Numbered from the stretch's first letter, positions 13,666 through 22,244 are shown. The stretch is 22,271 bases of DNA from Ruminococcus sp. UBA3665 (GCA_002373165.1 DFJS01000100.1:1-22271), one strand, 5' to 3'. A program made the numbers and translations. The notes: generated by a model from the sequence alone, not told the origin.

Positions 13666-16026
13666 ATGAACGAAAAAGAATTTTGGGAACTGAAAAAAGC
13701 CGCACTGGAAACATGTTTTTCCGGCATGAATCCGCAGCAGCTGGAGGCAATTACAACAGTAAACGGTGCAGTGCTGGTGCTCGCCGGAGCCGGAAGCGGC
13801 AAAACAACTGTCATTGTCAACCGCATTGCCAATATGATTTTATTCGGCGATGCGCTGGGTGCTTCCGTTCCTGTTCCGGATGCCGCTGGAATTCAAAAGC
13901 TTCAGGAGTATATTCAGGGAAAAATAATGCTGAATTTTGCCGAACTGCAAAGTCTGATCGGGGCAAAGCCTGTCAGTCCGTGGCAGATTCTGGCAATTAC
14001 ATTCACCAATAAGGCCGCCGGAGAAATGAAAGAACGCCTTGCCGGAACGCTCGGTACTGCCGCCCAGGATATCCATGCTGCAACATTTCATTCTGCCTGT
14101 GTCAGAATCCTGAGAACCTGCATTGACAGAATCGGCTATCAGAATCATTTTACAATCTATGATTCTGACGACAGCCTGAAAGTCATGAAAGCCTGTATCA
14201 AAGAATTTAAAATTTCAGATAAAAATTTCCCCGTCAAGCAGGTGCTCGGCAGCATCAGTGCCGCAAAAGACGAAATGATTGCGCCCGACCAGTACGAATC
14301 CCGGTACGGTACGGATTATAAACAGACTGTCATTGCAAAATTATACAAAGCCTATCAGGATAAATTGCAGGCCGCCAATGCACTGGATTTTGATGACCTG
14401 ATTTTCCAGACTGTCCGGGTATTTGAAACATGTCCGGATATACTGGAAAAATATCAGAATAAATATCGCTATATCTTAGTCGATGAATATCAGGATACCA
14501 ATCACGCACAATACAGATTAGTCGGCCTGCTCTCGCAGAAATACGGCAATCTCTGCGTTGTCGGCGATGACGACCAGAGCATTTATCGTTTCCGCGGAGC
14601 TACGATTGAAAATATCCTGAATTTTGAGGAACAGTTCCCGGACTGCAAGACAATCCGGCTGGAAGAAAATTATCGTTCCACACAGCATATTCTCAGCGCG
14701 GCCAACAGCGTAATTGCCAATAATCAGGGCAGAAAGCAGAAATCGCTCTGGACTTCTGCCGGCGACGGCGAACCTGTTCATATTGTAAAAGTCAGCGATG
14801 AAAAAACAGAGGGCTTATTCGTCTCCAGCATTATTCAGAAGGCTGTCCGGGACGGCAGAAAATATTCCGATTTTGTAGTATTATACCGCATGAATGCGCT
14901 TTCCAACAGTGTGGAAAAGGCACTTGTCCGGGATAAAATTCCCTATCGCATTTACGGCGGCATCCGTTTTCAGGACAGAAAAGAAATCAAAGATATTATG
15001 GCATATCTGGCCGTTTTGCAGAATCCGTATGATCTGACCCGGTTTGAAAGAATTATCAATACGCCAAAGCGCGGCATCGGAGAAGGTACGGCTTCTGCTG
15101 TGGTGCAGATTGCGCAGGACCTGCATATCAGCCCGATAGAAGTCATCCGGAATTGCAGTCAGTTCCCGGCACTGGGAAAACGGACGGCTTCTCTCACACA
15201 GTTTGCCTATCTGATGCAGACGCTCGAACAGGCACTGGCACAGCTGCCGCTGGATGAGTTTTTTGACCTCATGCTTGAAAAAACCGGCTATCTGGATATG
15301 CTCCGGCTGGAAGATGCCGAAACTGCCAAGGAACGCATTGAAAATGTCAAAGAATTCCGTTCCAATATTCTGGATTATATGCGGCATACGCAAACCCCTG
15401 ACCTGGAAGGCTTTTTGTCAGAAATGGCACTCTATACCGATGCTGATAAAGAAAATTCCGGCGATGCAGTTTCCCTTATGACTATGCATTCCGCCAAGGG
15501 GCTGGAATTTGATACTGTCTTTGCCGTAGGCATGGAAAATAATATCTTTCCCAGTTACAAATGCATGGAAAATCTGCAAGATCTCGAAGAAGAACGCCGC
15601 CTTGCCTATGTTACTATTACACGCGCCAAGAGAAATCTTTATCTGATTCATACCGCCGAACGCCTGATTTTCGGCGATTACCGCAGAAATGCAGTTTCCC
15701 GGTTCGTGACTGAAATCGATCAGGAGCATATTATTTCTGATGACAAAACAATCCGGAAAACAGCTCCGGCCAAAAAAGCCGAACCAAGAAAATCCGCCCT
15801 GCGGGAACAGATGGCGGTTATTTCCAATTCCAGAAAAAATCTGCCCTCAAAAGGCAGTACAGATCTGAAACTTGCCGCCGGAGACAGAGTTCATGATACC
15901 AAGTTCGGCGACGGCACCGTGCTCCGCGCCGAGGCAATGGGCAATGATTATCTGCTGGAAATCGCATTTGACGAGATGGGAACTAAAAAATTAATGGCAC
16001 GCTACAGACAGATCAGCAAGCTCTGA
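13666..16026 (+). CDS. pcrA: ATP-dependent DNA helicase PcrA (UvrD family, SF1A)
   Basis: PcrA is a 3'-5' DNA helicase for repair, rolling-circle replication and removal of RecA or stalled RNA polymerase. The 786-residue product shows all SF1 landmarks: Q motif MNPQQLEAI, Walker A GAGSGKTT (41-48), AITFTNKAAGEM, Walker B DEYQDTN (273-279), GDDDQSIYRFRGA, LEENYRSTQ, YRIYGGIRFQDRKEIKD, TMHSAKGLEFD and VTITRAKRNLYL. The C-terminal end has the Tudor-like RNA polymerase-binding segment GDRVHDTKFGDGTV. Between motifs I and Ia, about residues 60-103 form an extra segment where Bacillus PcrA has only a short link. AAAGGGG precedes the ATG. It has its own promoter. Confidence 0.96.
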   Translation: MNEKEFWELKKAALETCFSGMNPQQLEAITTVNGAVLVLAGAGSGKTTVIVNRIANMILFGDALGASVPVPDAAGIQKLQEYIQGKIMLNFAELQSLIGAKPVSPWQILAITFTNKAAGEMKERLAGTLGTAAQDIHAATFHSACVRILRTCIDRIGYQNHFTIYDSDDSLKVMKACIKEFKISDKNFPVKQVLGSISAAKDEMIAPDQYESRYGTDYKQTVIAKLYKAYQDKLQAANALDFDDLIFQTVRVFETCPDILEKYQNKYRYILVDEYQDTNHAQYRLVGLLSQKYGNLCVVGDDDQSIYRFRGATIENILNFEEQFPDCKTIRLEENYRSTQHILSAANSVIANNQGRKQKSLWTSAGDGEPVHIVKVSDEKTEGLFVSSIIQKAVRDGRKYSDFVVLYRMNALSNSVEKALVRDKIPYRIYGGIRFQDRKEIKDIMAYLAVLQNPYDLTRFERIINTPKRGIGEGTASAVVQIAQDLHISPIEVIRNCSQFPALGKRTASLTQFAYLMQTLEQALAQLPLDEFFDLMLEKTGYLDMLRLEDAETAKERIENVKEFRSNILDYMRHTQTPDLEGFLSEMALYTDADKENSGDAVSLMTMHSAKGLEFDTVFAVGMENNIFPSYKCMENLQDLEEERRLAYVTITRAKRNLYLIHTAERLIFGDYRRNAVSRFVTEIDQEHIISDDKTIRKTAPAKKAEPRKSALREQMAVISNSRKNLPSKGSTDLKLAAGDRVHDTKFGDGTVLRAEAMGNDYLLEIAFDEMGTKKLMARYRQISKL

Positions 16027-16048
16027 GTCCGGATTTCTGAAAAAAATA

Positions 16049-16077
16049 TTGACGAATGCGCCGGAATATGCTATAAT
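16049..16077 (+). promoter_or_regulatory. Sigma-A promoter of thyX
   Basis: TTGACG (16049-16054), 17 bases and TATAAT (16072-16077) lie 35 bases before the ATG. It probably also drives the genes after thyX. Confidence 0.85.
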
Positions 16078-16112
16078 AAAAAAGAATTTGTGAAAATAAA
16101 GGGGATGGATTT

Positions 16113-16889
16113 ATGAATGTCAAATTAATTGCACATACTGTCATGCCGGAAAAAGTCGTTGCTGCGGCTGCAAAGCTCTGCTATTCCGATACAGGCGCGA
16201 TGGATTTAATGGATGGCCTGACGGATGAAAAAGCCGGAAATTTTGTCGAAATGCTGAGTACCATCGGCCATGAAAGCCCTATTGAACATGCAAGCTTTAC
16301 GTTCGCTGTCGAAGGCGTTTCCCGGTCATTGCTGGCACAGATTACCCGTCACAGACTGGCGAGTTTTTCTGTTCAGAGTCAGAGATATGTCAGGCTGACA
16401 AATTTTGAATACATCACGCCGCCCGAAATCGCCGCGGATGAAACGGCTTTGCAGCTCTATCACCGGACAATTCAGGACTGTGTCGAAGCTTACCGCAAAT
16501 TAACGGAAATTTTAGAAGCAAGGCATTATCAGGATTTTCTGAATCAGGGCTTTCCGGAAAAAGAAGCCCGCCGCCGGGCAGAAAAAAAAGCGATCGAAGA
16601 TGCAAGATTTGTCCTGCCCAATGCAAGTGAAACTAAAATGGTCATCACGATGAATGCACGGGAACTGCTTCATTTTTTCAGACTCCGCTGCTGTAACCGC
16701 GCACAATGGGAAATCCGTGCGCTGGCAAAAGCTATGCTGAAAGAAGTCTATCCGGTATCGCCGGCATTGTTCGCAAAAGCAGGGCCTTCCTGCTGTGCAG
16801 GAGTCTGTCCGGAAGGAAAAATGTCCTGCGGAAAAATTTCCGAAGTACGCAAAGAATATGAAACTCTGAAATCAGAAATATCATCCTGA
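16113..16889 (+). CDS. thyX: FAD-dependent thymidylate synthase (ThyX)
   Basis: ThyX makes dTMP from dUMP with methylene-THF as carbon donor and NADPH-reduced FAD as hydride source, releasing THF rather than dihydrofolate. The signature RHRLASFSVQSQRY (Arg79-Tyr92) matches the ThyX motif RHRxxSxxxxSxR exactly. HESPIEHASFTF before it and ELLHFFRLRCCNRAQWEIR later are also characteristic. Length (258 residues) is normal. AAAGGGG is just upstream of the ATG. The likely folate supplier FolD and a 5-formyl-THF cyclo-ligase are in the same window. Because ThyX spares dihydrofolate, an organism with only ThyX can manage with little dihydrofolate reductase; that cannot be checked here. Confidence 0.96.
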   Translation: MNVKLIAHTVMPEKVVAAAAKLCYSDTGAMDLMDGLTDEKAGNFVEMLSTIGHESPIEHASFTFAVEGVSRSLLAQITRHRLASFSVQSQRYVRLTNFEYITPPEIAADETALQLYHRTIQDCVEAYRKLTEILEARHYQDFLNQGFPEKEARRRAEKKAIEDARFVLPNASETKMVITMNARELLHFFRLRCCNRAQWEIRALAKAMLKEVYPVSPALFAKAGPSCCAGVCPEGKMSCGKISEVRKEYETLKSEISS

Positions 16890-16951
16890 ATTCCAGATTT
16901 TTCATTATTTTATGGCTGTATATTTTAACACCAGAAAGGAAAGATAATCTC

Positions 16952-17500
16952 ATGATTTATGTATTTTTGGCAAACGGTTTTGAAGAAATCGAAGCACTTT
17001 CTCCGGCCGATCTGCTCCGGAGAAGCGGAAAAGAAGTAAAGCTTGTCGGCGTAGGCGGCAGTGTCATCACAGGTTCTCACGGGATCGCTGTGCAGACAGA
17101 CCTGACAGAAGCCGAAATCACACTCGGAAAAGATCTGGAAATGATTGTGCTCCCCGGCGGTATGCCCGGTACGCTGAATCTGGAAAAATCCGAGGTGGTA
17201 CAGACTGCCGTTGATTTCTGCGCCGAAAGAAAAATCTATATCGGCGCAATCTGTGCGGCACCGTCCATTCTGGGACATAAAGGCTTATTGCAGGGCCGTG
17301 AGGCAATTGCATATCCCGGCTTTGAAACACAGCTGACCGGCGCAGAAATTTCACAGCATTCTGTTGTGCAGAGCGATTTTATCATCACTGCCCAGGGCGC
17401 AGGTGCAGCCCTTCCGTTCGGTCTTAAACTGGCCGAAGTCCTCACCAGTGCCGAAAAAGCAAAAAAACTTGCAGAGGCTGTCTGCTATCCGGAGCATTGA
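16952..17500 (+). CDS. DJ-1/PfpI family protein
   Basis: The 182-residue product is a DJ-1 superfamily protein of the YajL/ThiJ type. The nucleophilic cysteine lies in IGAICAAPSILG (Cys101) and its partner Glu in FEEIEAL (Glu14), equivalent to Cys106 and Glu18 of human DJ-1. Members act in glyoxal and oxidative-stress protection; the exact activity (glyoxalase III, deglycase or chaperone) is debated. AAAGG lies about 12 bases before the ATG. The 62-base gap after thyX has no terminator, so read-through is likely. Its end is 5 bases before the start of the folate gene. Confidence 0.9.
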   Translation: MIYVFLANGFEEIEALSPADLLRRSGKEVKLVGVGGSVITGSHGIAVQTDLTEAEITLGKDLEMIVLPGGMPGTLNLEKSEVVQTAVDFCAERKIYIGAICAAPSILGHKGLLQGREAIAYPGFETQLTGAEISQHSVVQSDFIITAQGAGAALPFGLKLAEVLTSAEKAKKLAEAVCYPEH

Positions 17501-17505
17501 ATATC

Positions 17506-18066
17506 ATGAACAAGGAAAAACAGATTCTCCGGCAGAAAATCCGCTTGCAGAGAAGTCAGCTTTCTTCTGAAATCAGAAAAGAAAAAGACAGGCTGATTTT
17601 TGAAGCTCTTGTTCAGGAGCCTGCTGTGCAGAATGCGGATGTGATTTTAGCCTATGCCTCCTGCCATGATGAACCGGACACATGGAAATTTATTACATGG
17701 GCACTGGAACAGAAAAAGAAAATTGCTCTGCCTAAATGCGGCCAGAACAGACAGATGAAGTTTCTTGTCATCAGCCGCCTGGAAGAGCTTCAGGCCGGAA
17801 CACATGATATCCCTGAACCTGTTACCAGTCAGAAAGCTGTCATTACGGAACATTCTGTCTGCATTGTACCCGGACTTGCCTTTACCCGGGAAGGCTGCCG
17901 TCTGGGACAGGGTGCGGGCTATTATGACAGATTCCTGAAAAATTATCCTGATTTGTATACAATCGGCATCTGCTATGATTTTATGATACAGGATGCTCTG
18001 CCCTGTGAAGTACATGACTGCCAGATCAGAAAAATTATTACAGATGCAGAAGGAGGCCGCAAATGA
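17506..18066 (+). CDS. 5-formyltetrahydrofolate cyclo-ligase (MTHFS)
   Basis: This enzyme converts 5-formyl-THF to 5,10-methenyl-THF with ATP, returning a stored folate form to the FolD-ThyX cycle. The 186-residue product shows the family pattern: a basic N-terminus with LRQKIRLQR, a central ALPKCGQNRQMKFL, and PGLAFTREGCRLGQGAGYYDRFL with the ATP/folate-binding GQGAGYYDR at 134-142. ATG at 17506 is chosen because GGAG lies at 17491-17494. A TTG at 17497 overlapping the previous stop is too close to that site. The mltG start overlaps its stop (ATGA). Confidence 0.92.
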   Translation: MNKEKQILRQKIRLQRSQLSSEIRKEKDRLIFEALVQEPAVQNADVILAYASCHDEPDTWKFITWALEQKKKIALPKCGQNRQMKFLVISRLEELQAGTHDIPEPVTSQKAVITEHSVCIVPGLAFTREGCRLGQGAGYYDRFLKNYPDLYTIGICYDFMIQDALPCEVHDCQIRKIITDAEGGRK

Positions 18067-19361
18067 AATCGGAAAACGAGATGGATTTCACCGGCAGTTC
18101 GCCGGAAGAAGAACCCGGCACGGAACCTAAGGCAGCAATCAGACACAGCAGAATGCAGGAAGAACCGGAAGAAATCGATATTCCGGCAGAAAAACCAAAA
18201 CATTCCCAGACAAAAAAACATAAAAAAAAGAAAATTTCCAAAAAAGAACGCATTCACCGCAGTGCAAGAGTGTACAGCGTTCTGATGATGCTGACACTGG
18301 TATTTGTTATTTCTATTTCGCTTGCTGTGGGAATTATCGAAGTCGGAAAAGATATGTTAGGCATCAACGGCTCTCAAAGACTGGTGCTGTTCAATATCCC
18401 GGAAGGTGCCACTACGGCACAGATTGCACAGAATCTGTACGAAGACGGCATTATCCGCATTCCTAAGGCATTTATTTATTTTTCCCGTCTCAGCAAGGAT
18501 GACGGCAGTTTCGTTGCCGGAAATCACGAAATCAGCGCATCCATGGCCTATGAAACTCTGATTGACGAGCTTAAGAAAAATCCTGCTGCTGTCGAAGAAC
18601 AGAACGTTGTGGATGTCATGTTCCCGGAAGGCATCAGCCTGTATGATGCCGCTATGAAATTACAGGAAAATAATATCTGCGATGCTTCTAAATTCCTGTA
18701 TTACTTCAACGCCGGAAATCTGGGCTATTCGTTTGAAGAACACCTTCCGGCAACTACCAGCACACTCAAATTTTACCGTATGGAAGGCTATTGTTTCCCG
18801 GATACGTATACGTTCTATGAAGAAAGCGATCCGGCTGATGTGTGCCGCAAAATCTATATGAATTTCGACCTGAAAATTACAGAAGATGATTATGCAAGAA
18901 TTGAAGAATTAGGTTCTTCTCTGGATGAAATCATCACAATGGCATCGATGATTCAGGCCGAAGCTGCCAATGCCAGCGAAATGCCGGATATTTCTTCTGT
19001 ATTCTGGAACCGTCTGAAACATCCGGAGAATTTCGGCGGCGGCAGACTCCAGTCTGACCCGACTTCCAAATATGTACAGCGTGTCATCAAGCAGAATATC
19101 GCGCTTGATAATCAGCAGATCTATGATGCTTATGATACCTATGTCTGCAACGGTCTGCCTGCCGGAGCAATCGGCAATCCCGGACTGGATGCCATTCAGG
19201 CCGCGCTCTATCCCAGCGATACGAATTATTTCTATTTCTATGCCAATATCGATACAGGTGTCACTTACTTTGCCTCTACTCTGGAAGAGCATAACGCTAA
19301 TATCGAAATGGTAAGACGGCAGCAGTCCGGCGAAGAAGAAAACCCCGAAGGAGAAAATTAA
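18063..19361 (+). CDS. mltG: Endolytic transglycosylase MltG (YceG-like)
   Basis: MltG cleaves nascent glycan strands in the membrane outer face and sets glycan length. The 432-residue product has a long, highly charged cytoplasmic tail (about 1-72, with a lysine cluster near 47-62), one membrane helix (about 73-95) and an extracellular YceG domain. The active-site Glu is in ASMIQAEAAN (Glu300). RLQSDPTSKYV and GLPAGAIGNPGLDAIQAALYP are further family hallmarks. It starts in an ATGA overlap with AGGAGG just upstream, and its stop overlaps the next ATG by one base. The U32 protein following mltG resembles the yrrL...yrrN-yrrO order of Bacillus, without the methyltransferase gene in between. 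Confidence 0.95.
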   Translation: MKSENEMDFTGSSPEEEPGTEPKAAIRHSRMQEEPEEIDIPAEKPKHSQTKKHKKKKISKKERIHRSARVYSVLMMLTLVFVISISLAVGIIEVGKDMLGINGSQRLVLFNIPEGATTAQIAQNLYEDGIIRIPKAFIYFSRLSKDDGSFVAGNHEISASMAYETLIDELKKNPAAVEEQNVVDVMFPEGISLYDAAMKLQENNICDASKFLYYFNAGNLGYSFEEHLPATTSTLKFYRMEGYCFPDTYTFYEESDPADVCRKIYMNFDLKITEDDYARIEELGSSLDEIITMASMIQAEAANASEMPDISSVFWNRLKHPENFGGGRLQSDPTSKYVQRVIKQNIALDNQQIYDAYDTYVCNGLPAGAIGNPGLDAIQAALYPSDTNYFYFYANIDTGVTYFASTLEEHNANIEMVRRQQSGEEENPEGEN

Positions 19362-20608
19362 TGCAGTACCGTGAAATTCTTTCTCCTGCCGGAGATATGG
19401 AACGCCTCAGGGCAGCACTCGATTTCGGCGCGGATGCCGTCTATCTGGGCGGCACAATGTTCGGCATGAGAGCCGGTGCGCCGAATTTCGATGCCGCACA
19501 GCTCTGCGAAGCAGTACGGCTTGCACATGAAAAGCATAAAAAAGTCTACCTGACTGTCAATACACTGCCCCGGAATCAGGAGCTTGCACTTCTGCCGCAG
19601 TTTGTTTCCGATGCCGTCAATGCTCATGTGGATGCGCTTATTATTGCTGATCTGGGTGTGCTCCAGACGGTCAGGAAACTTGCGCCGGATATGACAGTGC
19701 ATATGTCCACGCAAACCGGCATTGTCAACTATGCCTCGGCAAACGCCCTCTATCAGATGGGCGCGCGCCGGGTAGTCCTGGCACGGGAACTCTCTCTTGA
19801 TGAAATTGCCGGAATCAGAAAAAATATTCCGGATGATCTCGAAATCGAAGTGTTTGTTCACGGGGCAATGTGTGTATCTTTTTCGGGAAGATGTCTGCTT
19901 TCGGCCTATTTTACTGACCGGGATGCCAACCGCGGCGCATGTGCCCAGCCCTGCCGCTGGAAATATTATCTGACAGAGGAAAAACGTCCCCATCTGCCTA
20001 TGGAAATTCAGGAACAGCCCGAAGGTACTTATATCCTGAATGCCCGTGACCTGTGCATGATTGATCATCTGGATAAACTCGCCGAAGCCGGAGTGACTTC
20101 TTTCAAGATTGAAGGCCGCGCAAAATCGGCATATTATGTTTCTGTCATAACAAACGCCTATCGAATGGCTATGGATAATTATTTGCAGAATCCGGGAAAT
20201 TATCATCTTCCGGAATGGATTCACAATGAAGTATTCAAAGTCAGTCATCGCAGATACTGCACGGGTTTCTTTTTCGGGCATCCGAACGCCTGCCAGTATT
20301 ACGAAAACAGCGGCTATATCAGTGAATGTGATGTAGTCGGCATTGTGCAGAAATCCGAAAACGGCACAGTCCATGCCACGCAGAGAAACAGATTTTTTGC
20401 CGGAGATACTGTCGAAATCCTCGCGCCCGGCCGGGAACCTGTCAGTCTGAAACTGGAGGAAATCTTCAATGCTGACGGCGAAAAAATCGAAACAGTCAAT
20501 CATGCCATGATGGAATTTTCCTTTCCGTGTGAATTTCAATTCCCGGCGAACAGTTTAATCCGTCTGCCCGTGAAGAACCCTGTTCCGGAGGATAAAAATA
20601 TCATATGA
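19361..20608 (+). CDS. Peptidase U32 family protein, TrhP-like (tRNA U34 hydroxylation)
   Basis: The 415-residue product belongs to family U32 (YrrN/YrrO/YegQ-like). The start ILSPAGDMERLRAALDFGADAVYLGG is typical. Four cysteines (171, 178, 194, 198) within VHGAMCVSFSGRC and RGACAQPCRW are the expected iron-sulfur ligands, and FKIEGRAKSAYYV follows. Family members were first reported as collagenases, but TrhP proteins are now linked to prephenate-dependent 5-hydroxyuridine formation at tRNA position 34. Length fits the single U32 form without a long C-terminal extension. The start overlaps the mltG stop (TAATG), with AAGGAG upstream. Confidence 0.9.
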   Translation: MQYREILSPAGDMERLRAALDFGADAVYLGGTMFGMRAGAPNFDAAQLCEAVRLAHEKHKKVYLTVNTLPRNQELALLPQFVSDAVNAHVDALIIADLGVLQTVRKLAPDMTVHMSTQTGIVNYASANALYQMGARRVVLARELSLDEIAGIRKNIPDDLEIEVFVHGAMCVSFSGRCLLSAYFTDRDANRGACAQPCRWKYYLTEEKRPHLPMEIQEQPEGTYILNARDLCMIDHLDKLAEAGVTSFKIEGRAKSAYYVSVITNAYRMAMDNYLQNPGNYHLPEWIHNEVFKVSHRRYCTGFFFGHPNACQYYENSGYISECDVVGIVQKSENGTVHATQRNRFFAGDTVEILAPGREPVSLKLEEIFNADGEKIETVNHAMMEFSFPCEFQFPANSLIRLPVKNPVPEDKNII

Positions 20609-21276
20609 AAATATTTAAAAATCAAAAGCTTGCGAAAGCATATCTTATTTTCTTTGTGATATTCTATCTGGTCTGGACGGCCGCGGAATTAGTGATACGT
20701 CCGGCGATGAATCAGGTCATTCCGGAAGATTCTGTCCTGTCATATCTCTTGTTTGATGGAGTCATCAAGAATTTGTGCTGGACGCTTCCGGCTCTGGTGC
20801 TTATCACAAAATTTGATGAAGATTTATATCTTCATCAAAAAGAATTATTTAAAAATCCAATCGCTTGGAAAGACGTTCTGCCTGTATTTCTGGGTGAGAC
20901 TGCGTTCTGTGTGCTGAATTCTGTTATATCGCACAGAGGATTTTATTTTAATTCCGGCAAGCTGACAGAATGCGTAGCGTTTTTGTTCGTCGGCATCACA
21001 GAAGAATTTGTATTCAGAGCCTTTCTGCTGAATGCGACACTCACAGAAGAAAATAAAAAATTCGCCGTAGGGGTGAATGCACTGTTGTTTTTGAGCATTC
21101 ACTTCCCGATATGGATTCTGTACGGGAATTTTATCGCGTATTTCGCAAATTTCGGCTTTGTGACGATTATTCTGTTAAGCATTTTCTTCAGCTGGTCTAT
21201 GCTGAAATTCCGGAATATCTGGATTCCCGTGCTTCTGCATATGCTGTGGGATATTCTCGTCACGCTCCTGAACTGA
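20605..21276 (+). CDS. CPBP (Abi/CAAX) family intramembrane protease
   Basis: The 223-residue polytopic membrane protein carries the three CPBP motifs: EEFVFR (Glu133, Glu134, Arg138), FLSIHFP (His166) and LLHMLWD (His212, Asp216). These are the metal-site residues of intramembrane glutamate proteases related to Rce1. Bacterial members process signalling or bacteriocin-related peptides, but for most the substrate is unknown. About six membrane helices can be seen. The ATG overlaps the stop of the U32 gene (ATGA) with GGAGG upstream, so it is translationally coupled to a housekeeping operon rather than to a toxin or bacteriocin locus. Confidence 0.9.
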   Translation: MKIFKNQKLAKAYLIFFVIFYLVWTAAELVIRPAMNQVIPEDSVLSYLLFDGVIKNLCWTLPALVLITKFDEDLYLHQKELFKNPIAWKDVLPVFLGETAFCVLNSVISHRGFYFNSGKLTECVAFLFVGITEEFVFRAFLLNATLTEENKKFAVGVNALLFLSIHFPIWILYGNFIAYFANFGFVTIILLSIFFSWSMLKFRNIWIPVLLHMLWDILVTLLN

Positions 21277-21280
21277 TAGA

Positions 21281-21315
21281 AATCAGCCTGAATGCTGTTT
21301 CAGGCTGATTCTTTA
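21281..21315 (+). terminator. Terminator of the thyX-CPBP operon
   Basis: A 12-bp perfect stem AATCAGCCTGAA/TTCAGGCTGATT (21281-21292 with 21299-21310) has a 6-base loop and a short T-rich tail. It begins just after the CPBP stop and lies in the gap between convergent genes. Confidence 0.85.
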
Positions 21316-21321
21316 TTGTGA

Positions 21322-22161
21322 TTATTCTGTTGCAGAAGGCTGATTTCCAAGAAATTCGGCCGGATTAAGATAAATTTCGCCTTGCAGGACTTCAAAATGC
21401 AGATGTGTCGGCATGGAGCTTTCAATATCGGCCGTATCGCCGATTGCGCCGATTGCCGTGCCCTGTTCGACAGTATCGCCGACACTCACGGACAGGCCGT
21501 TGTTCAGACTGCAATATCTGGTAAGATAGCCGTTCTGATGATCGATTGTGACAGTAATGCCCCATAGTGCATCATTTTCGATATTTTTGACAACTCCGGC
21601 ATTCACAGCGCAGACCGTGTCGCCGAGGCTTCCGGCAATGTCAATGCCGTTGTGGGTCTGCCAGATTCCAGTAGTTTTGGATTTGACAAGTTCGCCGTTG
21701 CTGAATTCTTCCAAAATTTCGCCGCTGATCGGCCAGCACGGCGGAACAGCTGCTGTCTGAATCAGCTTGTCCTGTTCAGAGGGTTCCGTGAGGGCTTCTG
21801 TCTGGATTTCGGCGATAACGGCCGGAGCCGTTTCCGGCGCATCGATGACGGCGGCCTGCTGTGTCGCGGGCTGGACAGGGACAGGAGCTGTTTCCAGCGG
21901 CTGAATCATGACAGGCTGTGTGAAAATCGTTTCCGGAACAGTTTCTTTTTCTGTGGGACGTTCTGTCGGTTTGGGAATATCTGTCTGTACTTCCATGACT
22001 TTGATATCGCCGACAGCAGAATTCAGATTGATTTTAATCTGATTTTTTGTCTGTTCGTAAGCGTACCAGCAGGCGAAGCTGATCATTGCCAGGCACAGCA
22101 GAAGTACAAGATAAAATCCCATATGCTTTTTTAATTTTAATTTCACAGCATGTTCTTTCAT
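21322..22161 (-). CDS. M23/LytM-domain membrane protein, SpoIIQ-like
   Basis: The 279-residue product has a short basic N-terminus, one membrane helix (about 14-33), a Thr/Pro/Glu/Gln-rich linker (about 60-135) and a C-terminal LytM domain. The zinc ligands are intact: His170 and Asp174 in THNGIDIAG, His253 and His255 in THLHFE. That layout and length match SpoIIQ, the forespore half of the channel linking forespore and mother cell; clostridial SpoIIQ often keeps an intact zinc site, unlike the Bacillus protein. A vegetative endopeptidase is the main alternative. AGAGGTGAT lies 6 bases before the ATG at 22161. No convincing vegetative promoter was seen on this strand. Confidence 0.8.
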   Translation of the reverse strand: MKEHAVKLKLKKHMGFYLVLLLCLAMISFACWYAYEQTKNQIKINLNSAVGDIKVMEVQTDIPKPTERPTEKETVPETIFTQPVMIQPLETAPVPVQPATQQAAVIDAPETAPAVIAEIQTEALTEPSEQDKLIQTAAVPPCWPISGEILEEFSNGELVKSKTTGIWQTHNGIDIAGSLGDTVCAVNAGVVKNIENDALWGITVTIDHQNGYLTRYCSLNNGLSVSVGDTVEQGTAIGAIGDTADIESSMPTHLHFEVLQGEIYLNPAEFLGNQPSATE

Positions 22162-22215
22162 AAATAAATCACCTCTGAGAATATCTTTGGCCGGAATATG
22201 AAAAAATATTCACTG

Positions 22216-22244
22216 TTGCAAAATTATCTCAGATCGTGTATAAT
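22216..22244 (+). promoter_or_regulatory. Sigma-A promoter of a gene beyond the window
   Basis: TTGCAA (22216-22221), 17 bases and TATAAT (22239-22244) point rightwards and have no gene before the window end, so they must serve the next plus-strand gene. The transcript would start near 22251. Confidence 0.7.

Noticed and set aside
19358..20539. 393-codon open frame antisense to the U32 gene
   Set aside because: Cys/His/Phe-rich shadow translation without domains; the plus strand encodes a well-supported U32 protein in overlap with its neighbours.
20605..21276. CPBP protease as part of a bacteriocin or abortive-infection locus
   Set aside because: No peptide precursor, transporter or toxin gene is near; the gene is translationally coupled to mltG and U32 housekeeping genes.
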